Origin: Fusarium oxysporum f. sp. lycopersici 4287
Taxonomy: Eukaryota > Ascomycota > Sordariomycetes > Hypocreales > Nectriaceae
Reading direction: 5' to 3'
Assembly (NCBI RefSeq): GCF_000149955.1
Contig: NC_030991.1
Location: forward strand, 3,449,593-3,513,592
Length of the DNA: 64,000 nucleotides
The notes below the pieces were generated by a model. The model ran no database searches. It had not been told where the DNA came from and saw nothing but the letters and a program-made list of their open reading frames with translations. This document shows, piece by piece, positions 36,167 through 51,276 of the stretch (its first letter is position 1; each line of letters begins with the position of its first letter). The translations under genes and the position numbers were made by a program.

Positions 36167-37235
36167 CGTGGTGCTGATATATCAGGTAGCAGTGGCCTTC
36201 CTTCTGATAAAGAAATGTGATTCCGCCGGTATCCGTAATAAGTATACGGTATTTCTCAGAATCTTGGCGGCTTGTGATACTACAGGGTTACTAACGTGTT
36301 CGTGAGCACAACACGACTGGACAACGTGATGGACAAGGTAGTATCAGTGTGTATCTTATTGAAAACTTGCGAGTATCAACCTCAATGGGAGGGAATATGA
36401 TGGAAGTGTGAGAAAGTCTGCGCAACGGATGCCATGATTCAAGAAGGCGAGACCAGTACTCACTTATTTATTAAGAAAGGAGAAGAAGCGTGAGTAGGAA
36501 GAGCCGATCTCTCCGCCTCAGAACATGGATGTATGGGGCGTTAGGATTGTATGATCTATCGTTACTCATACCAATCCTGAAACCAACAGCCGTTCCTCCC
36601 CAGCTTAGTAGTGGGGCTATAATTCAAGCTAATTTCCAGCTCAGGGGCCTGACAAGCTTGACTTATTTAGACTTGAGTGGGCAGATGGGCTCGCAAAAAG
36701 GTGTCAAGGGCGCACAAGCGTGCGTCACAATCTTGTATGAGTACGCGTTGACATGAAAAGTAGCTTTGTAACCAAACACCAGTCAAAAGTTGAACAAGAC
36801 TCTTATCGCTAATTCCGCTCGTGCGTAGAGAAACATCGTTTAATCGACGACAACGAGTACGGCGAGGATATAGGCTGTCATGTTTGCAAGAGACAGGCTG
36901 GTTGAACTAGGTAAGATGACGGTTGGGGGACGGCCGTGCAGCCCAGCCGAAATGGGATAGTGAACTACATCGTTCTTGGACCTGGCGTGACAGCAGACTG
37001 AGGTTTTTGATTGTTTAGGGGTATCGGTAGACAAAACAGATTGAGGAGGCAAGTAGCCAGGTTTCTTTCAGCACCAGATTAGTGTGAATATACTACCAAG
37101 GCTCCTTTTCTTTTCTACAAGTTTCTTTTCCTGGTAAGATATAATGTCAAAAACTTGGTACGTCAGCGTGACGCCTGAGGCAGAATCCTGATGTAAGGCT
37201 AGCGATCTCCCATTCTTTCCATGGAATCTCGGCTC
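36167..37235. other. Intergenic stretch
   Basis: Holds the 5' flank of the minus-strand C2H2 gene and the 3' flank of the minus-strand membrane-protein gene. No convincing coding sequence; the open frame at 36490-36756 starts with a non-ATG codon and shows no domain. Confidence 0.4.
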
Positions 37236-38719
37236 TTAGCGGGATGAATATTCGACTGTAAATGTCCGTGTTTGCAGAATCGACCTCTCACTGCCATCAT
37301 CACGTTGCTCATTGCCGCTTTCATCGTCTCCTACTGCAACCCTATCTCCGTTCTTTGGGTCTCCTGGAAGTTGTTCCAGCTCAACGTCAAGCCCCTCAAA
37401 AGATTCATTGTACTGGCTATGTGCATTCGCGACCCTGGTCGGCCTACCATTATTCTGCTGCAGCCCGTATGACGGAACACCATGAGCTCTATTGGAAGAC
37501 CCCATAAGCTGAGGCATGAAAAGCTTGAAGAATTGACGCAGTGTGGGCGTAGAGCCGCATATGACAAATAAATTACCTTCAATGAAGCTATGCTTGTCAG
37601 TATACGGACAACAGCTGAGCAAGGAAAATATCATACGTCCAGATGTTAGCTGGGGCAGCATCCCAGCTGGGATCTGTACTTGCCAGCACTACAGGTAAAT
37701 ATACCAAGCGGATAACCGATGAAACAACAGTCCTATGGTAGTTAGATATGTGCCGTGACGTAGACACACGACTCACATTGACGCAATCCCAAACACAACA
37801 ATCACACCTGCCTTCTGTATCCTTGGCATATGGAGATTGGAAATCGTCGGAATCGGTAGAATGAAGAGCATCACGTCTGTGACAATGTTTGAAACGGCGG
37901 TGGCCATGTATAAGATCGCCGCATCGATACACTTGCCTTCCACTTTGAAGTTGAATGCTTTGCGCGGCGGAGTACAGACTAAGAACATCATAAGAGTGAT
38001 GACGATTGTGTATAGACTGACGACGCCAATGGAGATCCACACAGCGATTCGGAAGAATCTTTGGGGCGAGATGCGTAGATAGTATGTAAGAAGAGAGAGC
38101 TTGGTGAAACCGTTGCATAACATATATATCGGCGCGGCAATGTAGCTTATCTAGGCGGAGCTGGTGTTAGTCAACTCGGTTGATATTTCCATGCCAACTT
38201 ACTAAAGAATACCGCTGGTAGTTTTCGAGAGACATCTCCCACGAGTGGCTACACATACCGCGTTGCGCGATCGAGGCTGAAGTTGCAACAATGTTATGTC
38301 TAGCTAGCAAAATGCTTGGTTCTGTTCGACCACTTACCCGTCATCAACGCTTGCGTCAATAAGGAACAAACCTATCAATGGTAAGAATCAACCTATTTCT
38401 CATAAGACAAATGTCATTACCCAACCAAGAAACATGAAGCCTACAACCTTGTTTAGCAAGAAAAGCTCATCTGATTCCATCCATAATCGCATTTCAAAGA
38501 AGAGAGTTCTCACATACAGTCGTCGACCTCTAATTTCTTGCGGAGGCGGATCTTAGTGTAGAATCGCTGCAGTAGTGCGATGAATGCGAAAAGTGCCCCT
38601 ATTCCAAATATCAGGTAATGCTCCGGGGCATATTGTTGCTCGGGGTCGTCAAAGTCGACAACATATCCTTCCGGAGGCAGCCGAAACACCTCTGTGCCAT
38701 TGATACTGGGAAAAGACAT
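37236..38719 (-). CDS. SAT4/PTH11-like rhodopsin-type seven-helix membrane protein
   Basis: From MSFPSINGTEVFRLPPEGYV an N-terminal outside segment leads to helix 1 (IFGIGALFAFIALLQRF) and KIRLRKKLEVDDC. Short exons then splice to FMFLGWVCSLLTQAL and ASIAQRGMCSHSWEMSLENY, with the conserved HSWEM. The next exon, ISYIAAPIYMLCNGFTKLSL to VIVVFGIAS, has several helices. The last exons read TVVSSVIRLVYLPVVLASTD, then IWTFIEGNLFVICGSTPTLR and an acidic cytoplasmic tail. Roughly six introns of 43-71 nt are needed, all with GT..AG ends. The family is widespread in filamentous fungi and often expanded in pathogens as putative receptors. All expected motifs are present. Confidence 0.82.
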
Positions 38720-39639
38720 TTCTAGGCCCCTGGGACGACGATGTAGACTTGAATTTCGTAAAAGAATGCACCTGCAGTTCTACAGAGAGAACCCTCAGGC
38801 GCGAATCTGGGCTTATAAGTAGATATTGTTGTACTGTGAGACAAACAACCTCGACAGTCTCAGGAGCCAAAACGGTCATGATCAGCAGCAGCCACAAGAA
38901 CACAACCCATGTAAGAATAGATAATTGCATCAGACCATTCTAGACCAAGGTTTGTCAAGCAGGTCTACGCCCAGCTTCTGCAATCATAGCTAAGAAATTA
39001 AGCCCTAGACCCACCGGTCGTGGGCCATTTTCTCTAGTCGTTACAGCATCCGCCTGCCCCTGACTACATGAAGCCAGGGAAGCCAACGGGCGAGCGGGTG
39101 TTTGTAAAGCAGTAGGGATGCGCTATGTTGGCCGTTCAGGCTTTAGCGTATGACAAGGAACCTAAATACATTGTTAGCGGCCACGGATCCACCAGATCCG
39201 TGGGAAACCTTGACCTCTACGGATCAAGGCTAGCCCGGACCGGATGGACAGCTGGCGAGGCGACTTCCTTCACCTTCTATACTAGGCAGAGCTTGCGTTG
39301 AAGAATCAAGATGGCGTCGGTGCTCATAAGCAGGTGTGGGGGATATGTGGGGGAGGTGTGGGGTTTACATCGTTCATCATTGGTCCGTCTCATCGGAATG
39401 GACGAGCCGACAGACTAAGTGTTCGCAGTATATACAGTATGTGTCAGACGTTACTCCCATCCATGCACTACTAAGCCTCGTGGCATAAATGGATAAGAGA
39501 TCCAAGTATGTGCCTCTATTTTCACTACTCTCCTCTATTTAAGTGCTCAACTTTTTGTCTCAATCTGCTGCATCTGTATCGCGATCCCAACCAGGCATAC
39601 CTCTCTATCAATCGCTGTTCGACTACTCCTCTTCGCATA
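38720..39639. other. Intergenic promoter region between divergent genes
   Basis: The SAT4-like gene (minus) and the FAD oxidase (plus) diverge from this 0.9-kb stretch. Nothing else recognised. Confidence 0.5.
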
Positions 39640-41405
39640 ATGCAGGCTCTTACTACTGTCATCTTGCTGCTAGGCGCATGCACATATGCTTCGGAGGCCC
39701 GAAGCTTCTCTTGCGTACGTTTCATTCACACTCAGCTGACAGGGTGAACAACTTGCTCACGACAGATCCGAAGTGCGATGCCCTCACCAACATCCCTCAG
39801 CTGAAAAACAAGGTGTACATGCCAGAGACAACTCAATATGAGCAACGACTGAAAACGTATTATTCGGCTAACGCAGCCCTCGAACCCTGGTGCATGGTCA
39901 TGCCCGAAAGCACTCAGGATGTCTCCCGGGTCGCCACAGTGGTATCAAAGCACAGCTGTCCATTTGGTAGTCGCAGCGGCGCCCACTCGGCCTTCAGAGG
40001 CGCGAACGGCGTCAAGGATGGTATAACCATAGACTTCGGTAATCTCATCACCTATCGCATAGCACACGATTGTTGTACTGATTGTCGTGCAGGTCACATG
40101 AATGCTACTGTCTATGATGCCAAGCACAAGCTTGCAAAGATCCAACCAGGCTCTAACTGGGGTCATGTGTACGAGGCCCTTGACCCATACGGAGTTGCCG
40201 CCGTCGGAGGCAGAGCTTCGGTGGTTGGGGTTGGTGGTTTCGTTACTGGTGGTGGGGTGAGTGACTCTTTTTACTTTCTTTTCATACACGAACCATACTT
40301 ACCTGTTCAGTACTCCTTTCATACCAACGTCAAAGGCTTCGCTTGTGACCAGGTTGTCAACTTCGAGGTCGTTTTGGCCGATGGCAAAATTGTCAACGCC
40401 AACAGAAAGCAGAACCCTGATTTATGGAAAGCCCTCAAGGGCGGATCTGGCAATGTAGGATTCGTCACTCGTATTGATCAGCGTATGTTCTTACATAGTG
40501 CGTATGTTTGCCGTCGTGTCAATCTTCTAATTGCGATCCTTGCAGGTGTCGTCAGCTCGAACCAACTCTGGGGAGGCTTTATTGTCTTCGACTTGGCCCA
40601 GCGGCATGCTGTCTTTGACACCTACATCAAATTTGTCGAGGTCAACGAAGAGGACGCTGCTTCCCAGCTCATTGTTTCTGTCCAGTATGATGGAAAGCAG
40701 CGTCTGTTGCTGTCAGTCGTCTCAAATTCCGACGCCGTAGAGTCTCCCACTGCCTTCTCACCTCTCCTCAGCATCCCCAACACTTCCAACACATTGACCA
40801 GAGGGAAGATTGCCGATCTTGTGCCCCAATTTACGGGACCTACTCCTCTCGGCCTCTAGTAAGTTTTGCTCGCCGGCTTGTTCTAGGCACAACTGATCAA
40901 TTGCAGCGCCAACTGGATGACTGGAATGACTGCAAACGATATCCGCATCATGAAATTCATGGACGAGAAACACGAAGAGTATGTTGGCAAGATGAAGGCT
41001 GCCGCCCCTGGTTCCGACTTCAGTATCCTTGTCCAGTTTCAGCCTGTCACCGCTTTGATGGTGAGCCATGCTCGAGAGAACGGCGGCAATGTTCTTGGCC
41101 TGGAAGATGTTACTGCTGATGGCCCTACGCTCATGTGGCTTATCGCCGTTACCGTCGATACGGCTGAGAACCAGGAGAAGATCTATCCCCTGACTCTGGA
41201 GTACAGGGCTGCTGTCAATGCTTATGCTACCGCAATTGGTATCAATAAAAACTGGGAATATCTCAACTATGCGTTGGGTGACCAGAATCCTCTTTCGCAT
41301 TACGGCGCTAGGAACATTCAGACAATGAGAAGAGCATCGAAGAAGTACGACCCTCACGGTGTTTTTCAGCGCCTACGAGCTTCTGGTTTCAAGATACCAG
41401 AGTAA
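39640..41405 (+). CDS. Secreted FAD-linked oxidoreductase, berberine-bridge-like
   Basis: The ATG at 39640 opens a signal peptide (MQALTTVILLLGACTYASEA). After a first intron whose 5' site is uncertain, the chain reads PKCDALTNIPQLKNKVY. The FAD-binding PCMH domain follows with FGSRSGAHSAFRGA (His of the covalent flavin site) and, after intron 2 (GTAATC..GTGCAG), GHMNATVYDAKHKLAKIQPG and VGVGGFVTGGGYSFHTN across intron 3. Introns 4 and 5 rejoin RIDQRVVSSNQLWGG and PLGLYANWMTGMTAND. The C-terminus has NYALGDQNPLSHYG (the BBE motif) and PHGVFQRLRASGFK. About 480 residues, no stops, so probably functional. Such enzymes oxidise sugars, alcohols or secondary-metabolite intermediates; the substrate cannot be told. 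Confidence 0.88.
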
Positions 41406-41898
41406 TTATTTCCATCTCTGGAAGGGTGGACTCTAGATACTCCTTACATGAAGATCCAAGCTTAGATTGCGAGACGCATGCCGGACTGTACATCACTAGA
41501 AACCGTATAAGGTCAAGAACCAGGAATATACTCACTCCCATTGATTTGTAATATCGAGATCTTCTCATTTATGACAATAAGATGTAAAGATAAACAGCTG
41601 ATGTTGATGGTTCTACAGGGTGTTGATAACAAGTGTGATATGCCATCCCATCGGTCTCCAATCACGTAGAGGCTTTTCGCAATTGGCGCTCCATCCAGCT
41701 GAGGCAGAAGGTAGTGGACAACCTTGATTCGGATTATCAGTCACCGGCAGAGTGCACTCGTACTACGGCCCTATCAACCCCGAGACTTGATACTTACCAA
41801 ACGTAGGGCGAGGCCGTTGAGACGTCGAAAACGAAATTGATTGTTAGGAATTCCGAACCTAATCCCGGGGACCAGGTTATCTTCGCCAGGCAAAAAGA

Positions 41899-42399
41899 TC
41901 ACTGATGACTGAAGTGTAACTGTTGATAATCGTTGATTGTTTCTATTGAGCTCACTGTTCTATCGTAATGGCATTGAATACCAGAGCAAGACTCAAATGC
42001 TTTGTTGGGATCGGTCACGTGAAGCTTACACTCAATCTCCTTGTCTGAAAGCTTTTCGAGGCTACTTGGAGCATAGATGGGCCAGATGTCGATTCCGCCA
42101 TCGTCGTACTTAATAGCCTGAGAGGTTACTCCCTTGACAAATTGTAGCTGCTGGTCCCAGGGCGCCGGAACCCCTCCCGCCAACATCGATTGTGACACAT
42201 CAGGGAGATAGAGAATATCGGTTCCAACAGGGCACGCGTCGTCCTTAGCAAAGGCTTTGTCGCACTCTTCCTGGATAAGGTCCACGGCATCTTTGACGGT
42301 AGTGACATCGATGACGAAGAGGGGCTTCTCACGTTCCTCAATTGGTTGAGCATTGTGCTGCTTGAAGGCATCTCGGTTGGCGCCGAGGCTAACTGACAA
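41899..42399 (-). pseudogene. vWA-like fragment with altered MIDAS motif
   Basis: About 166 open codons with no ATG at the 5' end. ILYLPDVSQSML keeps DxSxS but replaces the usual hydrophobic-D-x-S-G-S-M surroundings, and YDDGGIDIWPIYAPS parallels DPDGIDVYFLNHRS of the vWA protein at 2080-2814. The upstream sequence TTTGTCAG could be an acceptor, so a 5' exon may exist, but none was recognised. The TDG strand of the domain is missing and the frame stops early. Probably a truncated or fast-evolving vWA relative. Confidence 0.5.
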
Positions 42400-43585
42400 A
42401 TGCCCTGACTGACAGATGATAGATAGACAGATAAAGTGCTTTTCGTTTAGTGGATATCCAGAGCCCTTATTTTAGACGAAGAAGCAAATATTGGCATCAG
42501 TACCGCATCCGTTGTGGCGAGAAGCTTGCTACACAAAGGAGTCTTTGAATTCGAACCTGCAACAGGGGGTTATTCCTCCGAGTTAATTTACAAACCATCT
42601 CCACCCTGCTCATCTTATTCTACGTATACACTCGCCGAACAGGCGCTAATTACGAGGTTTGTTGGTCTTTGTCCACAATTCTATTGTTCTTTATTCGTCA
42701 TTGGAGAAGAGCAGGAGTGAAACTGGTTTTAGGGAAGAATCTGTCCACCTGACAGCTGCAAGCTAAAGATGAAAATTGCTGGTCCCAAGGTTAAACTTTA
42801 GACTGCTAACTAGGGCGATGGAGACAAGGGATCTTCTTTCGTAACGACAGCCGCAAGGAGTCTGCAGGAAGCTTGGCTCTCACATGCGCCTGGCTTAGAC
42901 TGAAGCCCCCGAGTCACAAGAGTTCATAAGGGCTTTTTAGATACACTTCAGGTGACTGTGCAGTTTCTGCTGGCGGTAATTCATTTTCGTAACAAAGGGC
43001 CCACAGTCCTTGTACAAAAAGGAAAATACATTGTAGGCGGGACTTGCATCCGTGAAGAGATGGCAGTCAGAGCCAAATTATGCTCTGGGAAACTGTCTTT
43101 TCGATCAAGATTCGGAGGTTTCTAAATGACGGATTTCTCCTCACACAGGCCAGAGAGTCGCCCAAACTACATTTGTGCTCGTTTTGATCCTTTGGTTCTT
43201 CGACTATCATTTACACAGTTCGCACATGTGCTACGCTGAGCTCTAATCGCGTTATCTAGCAAGCAATAGTACTTGGGTTCATGTTTAACTTCCTCTGGAG
43301 ATGCTGCCGAATGTGAATTCGCTTCTGACTTAACTCCATCCGTCCACGTTGTGCTGAACTCTGTTTTCATAGCTTCCGGGCCTAAATATGTTAATGATAG
43401 AGGTCTTTTGAATGACGAGAGTATTGTGGCTATCTAGACGATCTATTAGAGAGAAGGTCAATTCAAACCAAACAAATCGTGACGACTGACATAAGTCGCG
43501 AGGGAACTCCACATCACCGATAAAACGCTCAACCAATGCCCTCCGTTACCAGGAAGCACTTGTGTGACATATCTGTCCAGTCGAT
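42400..43585. other. Non-coding stretch
   Basis: Short frames only, none with a domain or consistent splice signals. I see no repeat or RNA gene. Confidence 0.4.
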
Positions 43586-44995
43586 TCACCACCTCATGCA
43601 ATGGTACCCATCGATAACCTCCTCAGAAATATAATGGTTCCAGCTGCTCGCGTTTACATCCTCGCTCTTCTTCATGCAAGGCCTCTCAGCGTACTGCTTC
43701 ATGTTGGCCACATCTTGTGATGTACATCCTCGCTTTAGGACGGCATTGGCTGTCGAAGACTTATCCTGTCGTTCCCTGAGGAGATGGCGTCGAAGAGACT
43801 CGGTTACCTCAGTCGCCCTCATGTTGCGACGAGTGGTGCGAGGTGACAGCGCAGCTTGAGGCTGAATTTGATTGGGGCTAGTAATGATGGGCTGAGCGCT
43901 AGACCTAGGCACCTCAGGAATAGGCTTGAGACCAGGATCACGCATTTCCTTCATCATCAGGGTTACGTCGTGAGAATCACTTGGTGAAGCACCCAGTGAT
44001 GAACCATCAGCCATAAGACATCGGGAAATGGCTGGTGCCGATTTGGAAGCGTCGTTACCACGATTGTGCGCGTCATCATTCTGAGCAAGCATGAGAGTAA
44101 TAAGCGATCGTCGCGAGGTCAAGTTGCGATTGACGTCAAGTCGCTGGAAGAGCTTGCCATCCATGCTAGGTTTGCTATTATCCTCCGTTGAGTCTTCCCA
44201 GTCTGAAGAGTCGTCATCCTCATCAATGGCGTCCTCGTCGATGTAGTCGTCGGTATCCGGGTCTACAACAGTCTGATGATCAACTGTTCGTGTCATCACA
44301 TTGTCACCAAAGGAGGCCTGATTCTTTGGCGCAGAGAGGAGCGAGCAAGATTGTGACGAAGCTATGGCGCTCTTGAGGGATCCATCTTCTTCAGATGAAC
44401 CACCAATCTGGAATGCAGGCTTCTTGATGGGTTTGCTGTTGTTGTTGCTGAGGCTCTGGTCGTGCTCACTAGACGAACAAGAGCCTCCAAGCGCAAAGCG
44501 GGCGGGCTTCTTCAGTTGCACCACCTGGGCAGCAGGTGATGACTTGGGCGCGGGTTTCGTTGATGATCGATCACCGTCAGGTATTTGAAGACTGACAGTG
44601 AAGCCACGCGCAACAGTGGTCCGGGGCATGCTTTGAGGCGAAGGTTGTGGGGAACCCTCTGAAGCTGTGATGGAATTTGCAGGCGATTGTGACTCGGTTG
44701 TAGGAGAACTAGATCGCTCGAAAGCAGGAGGAGCTGGAAGAGAATCCTTGGTGACAGGAGCAACATGAGGAGGGCCCGACAGAGGCCCCTTATCCTTAAC
44801 AATGGAAACAATCATCTTCTCGAAGTCGTCGCAGCGGCTCCGGGTGCTGACGCAAGAACCTTGACCTCGTCCACGAGGGGAGGCAATCCCAAGCGGTGCC
44901 AGTCCCGAAGCAGCATCGACTGCCTCTTCGTCTTCGAGGGACTCGACAGTGTCAAATAGCTGTGGTAGATCACATATATCCAACCCGAAAGGCAT
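43586..44995 (-). CDS. DUF3295-type regulator (Mks1/AreA-GATA-like family), 469 aa
   Basis: The frame starts MPFGLDICDLPQLFDTVESL and is open to the end. The N-terminal half is Ser/Pro-rich and disordered, with repeated patches KKPARFALGGSCSSSEHD and KKPAFQIGGSSEEDG. The centre has the family block: an acidic run (DEDAIDEDDDSSDWEDS) then KLFQRLDVNRNLTSRRSLIT. The C-terminus contains TEVTESLRRHLLRERQDKSS and HYISEEVIDGYHCMRW. Members of this family act in nitrogen and retrograde signalling in yeasts and have GATA-like N-terminal helices that are only weakly evident here. The gene may be an N-terminally shortened accessory paralog; a 5' exon upstream of 44995 is possible. Confidence 0.72.
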   Translation of the reverse strand: MPFGLDICDLPQLFDTVESLEDEEAVDAASGLAPLGIASPRGRGQGSCVSTRSRCDDFEKMIVSIVKDKGPLSGPPHVAPVTKDSLPAPPAFERSSSPTTESQSPANSITASEGSPQPSPQSMPRTTVARGFTVSLQIPDGDRSSTKPAPKSSPAAQVVQLKKPARFALGGSCSSSEHDQSLSNNNSKPIKKPAFQIGGSSEEDGSLKSAIASSQSCSLLSAPKNQASFGDNVMTRTVDHQTVVDPDTDDYIDEDAIDEDDDSSDWEDSTEDNSKPSMDGKLFQRLDVNRNLTSRRSLITLMLAQNDDAHNRGNDASKSAPAISRCLMADGSSLGASPSDSHDVTLMMKEMRDPGLKPIPEVPRSSAQPIITSPNQIQPQAALSPRTTRRNMRATEVTESLRRHLLRERQDKSSTANAVLKRGCTSQDVANMKQYAERPCMKKSEDVNASSWNHYISEEVIDGYHCMRW

Positions 44996-46583
44996 ATTCT
45001 GGGTCTTTTCCTCGTTGTCAACAACAAAGGTCTCTTTTTTCAGGGTTGGCCAACTTCGCCAACTGAGATTCTTTAGTCTTTGTCCATGTTCAATAGAGTC
45101 TCCACATCGAAAGAAGACTGGCTTATCAGCACATGGAAAGTTAACGCATACAAGATCGACTTACCAGTCAACATGCTATACAGGGTAGCGGGATTACCAG
45201 TGCTGACTTTGTGAATGGCATTCGTATCCACGGCGAGAATGTGATTATCTAGACGACAAGGCATTGCAATTGAGTATTGAGTAATCTGAAGAGGTAATAT
45301 CGTATTTGCAGATTGGCCGGACGTCTATACAACGTTGAAGATAAAGTGGTAGAAGACCATATAGAGGAGATGCCAGGGCTTGTAGAAAGGGCAATAATTG
45401 ACAAATACAGCTGAACATGCGAGGATGTCGGGCACTTCATTAAATAAGTCTGTCGTGCCGTACCCGTGCCAATCAAGGCGTGCAGATGGACATCGACAAA
45501 AAGGAAAACGCAATGATGTATATGAGGTGCCGTCCCTTGGAACCATGGTAGGGCCATCTTATGCGTATCTAATTGTTCAATTATTTCTCTCTGGCGCCAA
45601 GCGACCAGGGGAACAGTCTGTAGCTCGTCATTTACCTACCGGGTAAGCTTCCGTCAGGATAACGCCATCCTCATGGCGCTAGTGTGTGCAAGGAACCCGG
45701 TTGACTGACGCACGGCCCCTGCAAGATGTTTACGTGGATGACAGGCATAGTGATTGGTTAGACTTTCACAGGATGATTGGGGCAACGGGTCGCGGAATTG
45801 CCGGATATGGTGTGTTGGACCCGGTCTAATATTGGAGGGCTTCCCCATCACGCCGATCTAGAGACCCGGCACGCCGCATGGATACCCCGCGTCAATTGTC
45901 AATTCCGATCGGCCGCTTTACGCTCAAGAACATTCTCGACAGGGACCCAGAAACGTCTAGAGATGGCCCCGAGAGAAATCTCAATTTGTGGGATCACACC
46001 AATTGCTGCCGTAGGTGTATTGTCCAAATTCATCATGCTTTTCACATGTCCAGAGAACGCAATCACGAAATTATCATCATCTTGTCTTATTTCAACTCTG
46101 TTCAGAATTCAGACTTCACCGAGTCAGCAAGACCATTCACCAATCACCGAGGAGGAACGATACAAATCGAAATGCCCGCACGTTACTGCGGCATAAACTG
46201 AGAAGATCCTTTTAAGTCAGCCAGAGGCAAACGCTAGCAAGTTCTGACAGACAATATAGCAGCATCCCATCTCGTCATCGATGCATATCGCCGTTTTTTC
46301 TGGCATACTGGGTCGGCAGCTAACTAGCTCTGTTTATGAAATTGAGTACCTGCTACCCAGTGAGCAGGCACACAAGCTGAAGAATCAGTCAGGCATTAAC
46401 TGCTTCGTCCAGAAAGACATATATCCCTTTGGGTGATTCTTTGCAGGAACAGTTATAGGAGAAGGGTAGTATTTAGATCATATGTGTATTTTTTACCATT
46501 TGTTTCTTCACAGTGTGGCTCTCATAACGGTTATAACGCTACTACATGTAAAACTGCTAATTTCTCAAACCTGCTACTACATC
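44996..46583. other. Intergenic stretch
   Basis: Only short open frames without domains or ATG-intron structure. No repeats recognised. Confidence 0.4.
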
Positions 46584-49163
<2,580 letters not shown>

Positions 49164-50504
49164 ATGGCTACATCAGATACTTTGCCTCCCATCCGTGGAA
49201 ATGGCACGCACGGATCCTCGCCTGTAGCTCTAGCGCATAATCAGCCTACCGACCCGCCATACGCATATCCCAATGCCGTCAATGGCGATCTTCTTTCAGG
49301 CCAGCAGTCTCCGCCCGGTCAACCTGAACAGTACCTCCCGCCTCTGCAGCCGCAATTTAACCCCCGATACTCGGCCTATCCTCCTATTGTGTCGGATCAA
49401 AAGTTTTACTATTACGGTGGCCACCGTCCCCCATACGGGCAAGAGCTCTATGGCACGATCCTCTACTATAACTACTACCATAAACAACCTCCTCCAGGAT
49501 CTTCACCGCCAGATGGCCACCCGGGATACCGTGACATTCTCGCTGGTGTCGATAAATGCTCCGAAGTTGGACATGGTAGTGAGCGTCCTATGGCCCAGAC
49601 AGCCCCGCGAAAACGGGCGTCAATTGCTTGCAGGTATTGCCGGAAGAAAAGGGTTTGTGCCAGGCGATGTTTGGGGGAAATGTCATTGCCGCTCAAAAAT
49701 GCTGACTATCTATAGATCCGTTGCAGCGGCTACCAGAGCGCCCCCGGTGGCAAATGCCAGAATTGCGCCCGTATGAACGAAGAATGTATCTTTCAGCCCG
49801 CATCTTCTTCAAGCTCGACAGCTTTTATCCCCGTGTCAGCACTCCCAGGAGGTGTACCCCCGGGCACTCAACTCTTCGGTGCCCATGGGCAACCGCTGGC
49901 ACTAAGCACAGCTCAAGCACCTCCACAAATCCATGTTGCTCATCAGGGAGCCCCTCGTCTTTCTGCGAACTACTATGGCCCTGTCCAGTCACCCGCAGAA
50001 TCTTTGTCGTCTTATGGCGATCCGAGTGCTGATGACGGCAACCAGCTTGCAGGACGACGGCGTCGCAGGACGTCAGAAGAACAGGATGAAGGCTATAGAC
50101 TGCCTCCACCACGAAGTGCCGTGGACAATGACCCGCGCAGAAGGTCTCCAGCAGAATTTTCAAACCACAGCAGCCCAGGTGGGGTGGCGTACCTTCCGTA
50201 TCAAGGCGCAAGACAAAGCCGTCAAAACCCAACGAGCGGCAGTTTGCCTCAAGCTGCAACGACTGGTTGTCATGCGGCCTCTGCACCCGGCGGTTGTTCT
50301 CCGACAGGCCAAAATGGGCCAAGTGGTGCATTTACTTTCACGAGACAAGGGCAGCAGCCCAAGGGAGGAAATGCATCAATCATGAGTCTGAGAAGTTTGG
50401 TAGACAATAGCGATAAGACTGTGATGGACCCAATCAACCTGGGCCTGGCCAACCAGGCGGACGACGAGATGTCAGCGGCTAACGGGATTGCGACCAATGG
50501 TTGA
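49164..50504 (+). CDS. Zn2Cys6-type transcription factor (425 aa)
   Basis: Exons 49164-49652 and 49716-50504 around a 63-nt intron (GTTTGT..CTATAG), 1278 nt. I chose the ATG at 49164 (MATSDTLPPIRGNGTHG); an in-frame non-ATG extension to 49014 is open but unlikely. After a Pro/Tyr-rich N-terminus, RKRASIACRYCRKKR joins IRCSGYQSAPGGKCQNCARM and NEECIFQPASSSSS to form the binuclear cluster, with an enlarged CX8C loop. The rest is disordered: VPPGTQLFGAHGQPLALS, GGRRRRRTSEEQDEGYRLPP-type basic patches and a Ser/Gly/Gln-rich C-terminus. There is no fungal-specific middle-homology domain. It looks intact. Confidence 0.85.
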
Positions 50505-51276
50505 CGCTGCCGGACACGTCAACGGGGGACAGTCGGAATTACGAACGACAACGCTTGCCGATGAGTTTGTCGGTTTCCACCGAAAGGCAGCTAACAAGCT
50601 GATGGCGATTGCCTTATTTAATACCCTTTCCGGATCGGCTACTCGCCTGCTTTTCCGGGAAGCGACATGAACGTGCCTCACGTGAACCTGTACGGGGGGA
50701 AAATCAGAAGGCGGAGGTGCATCGCGATAATAATACAGGAAACATCAAGATCTAGAAAAAGTTGTTTAGTCTCGATACAAAGCGCGGTAGGTCGTTTGCA
50801 GGGTGCCCTAGATTGGTGCGATTGATCAATTGAGCCTGTCATGTTTTTCAAATGTTTTCGATACCTTATTCCTCTGTGACAGGTCTGTAAAAGAAAAAAA
50901 AGTCGACCTCGTATCCTCTTTGAGGACCAAGAAGCTCCAGCGGGGTAAGATTAGGCACTGGTCCCAGTAAAGATAGCAGTATCAAAAAATACATTCTTTC
51001 TCTAGCTAATTAATTGGCCTAGATTTTAGATACCTGTGATTACCCAGCTATGCCACCGTGATTCGTATTCGTATCTGTGGCTTTGATCAAAAGCCAATCA
51101 ATGCTAGAGCAGGCCCCACAAAACAGTATCACTCGTGCTACTTGGTCGGGTTTGCCCTTTCATTTCCCAATCATATCCTTAGCGTAGCTTCAATCTCGCA
51201 ATACCAGCGTCTACATTTTGAGGATGCAATAACCCTGAATATCAGCACGATGCAGTGAGTATCATATGGACAGCCG
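50505..51276. other. Intergenic stretch
   Basis: 3' flank of the Zn2Cys6 gene, then AT-rich sequence up to the SINE target duplication. No gene recognised. Confidence 0.4.

Noticed and set aside
43586..44995. Plus-strand frames overlapping the DUF3295 gene
   Set aside because: Antisense to a long, family-matching frame and low-complexity in translation.
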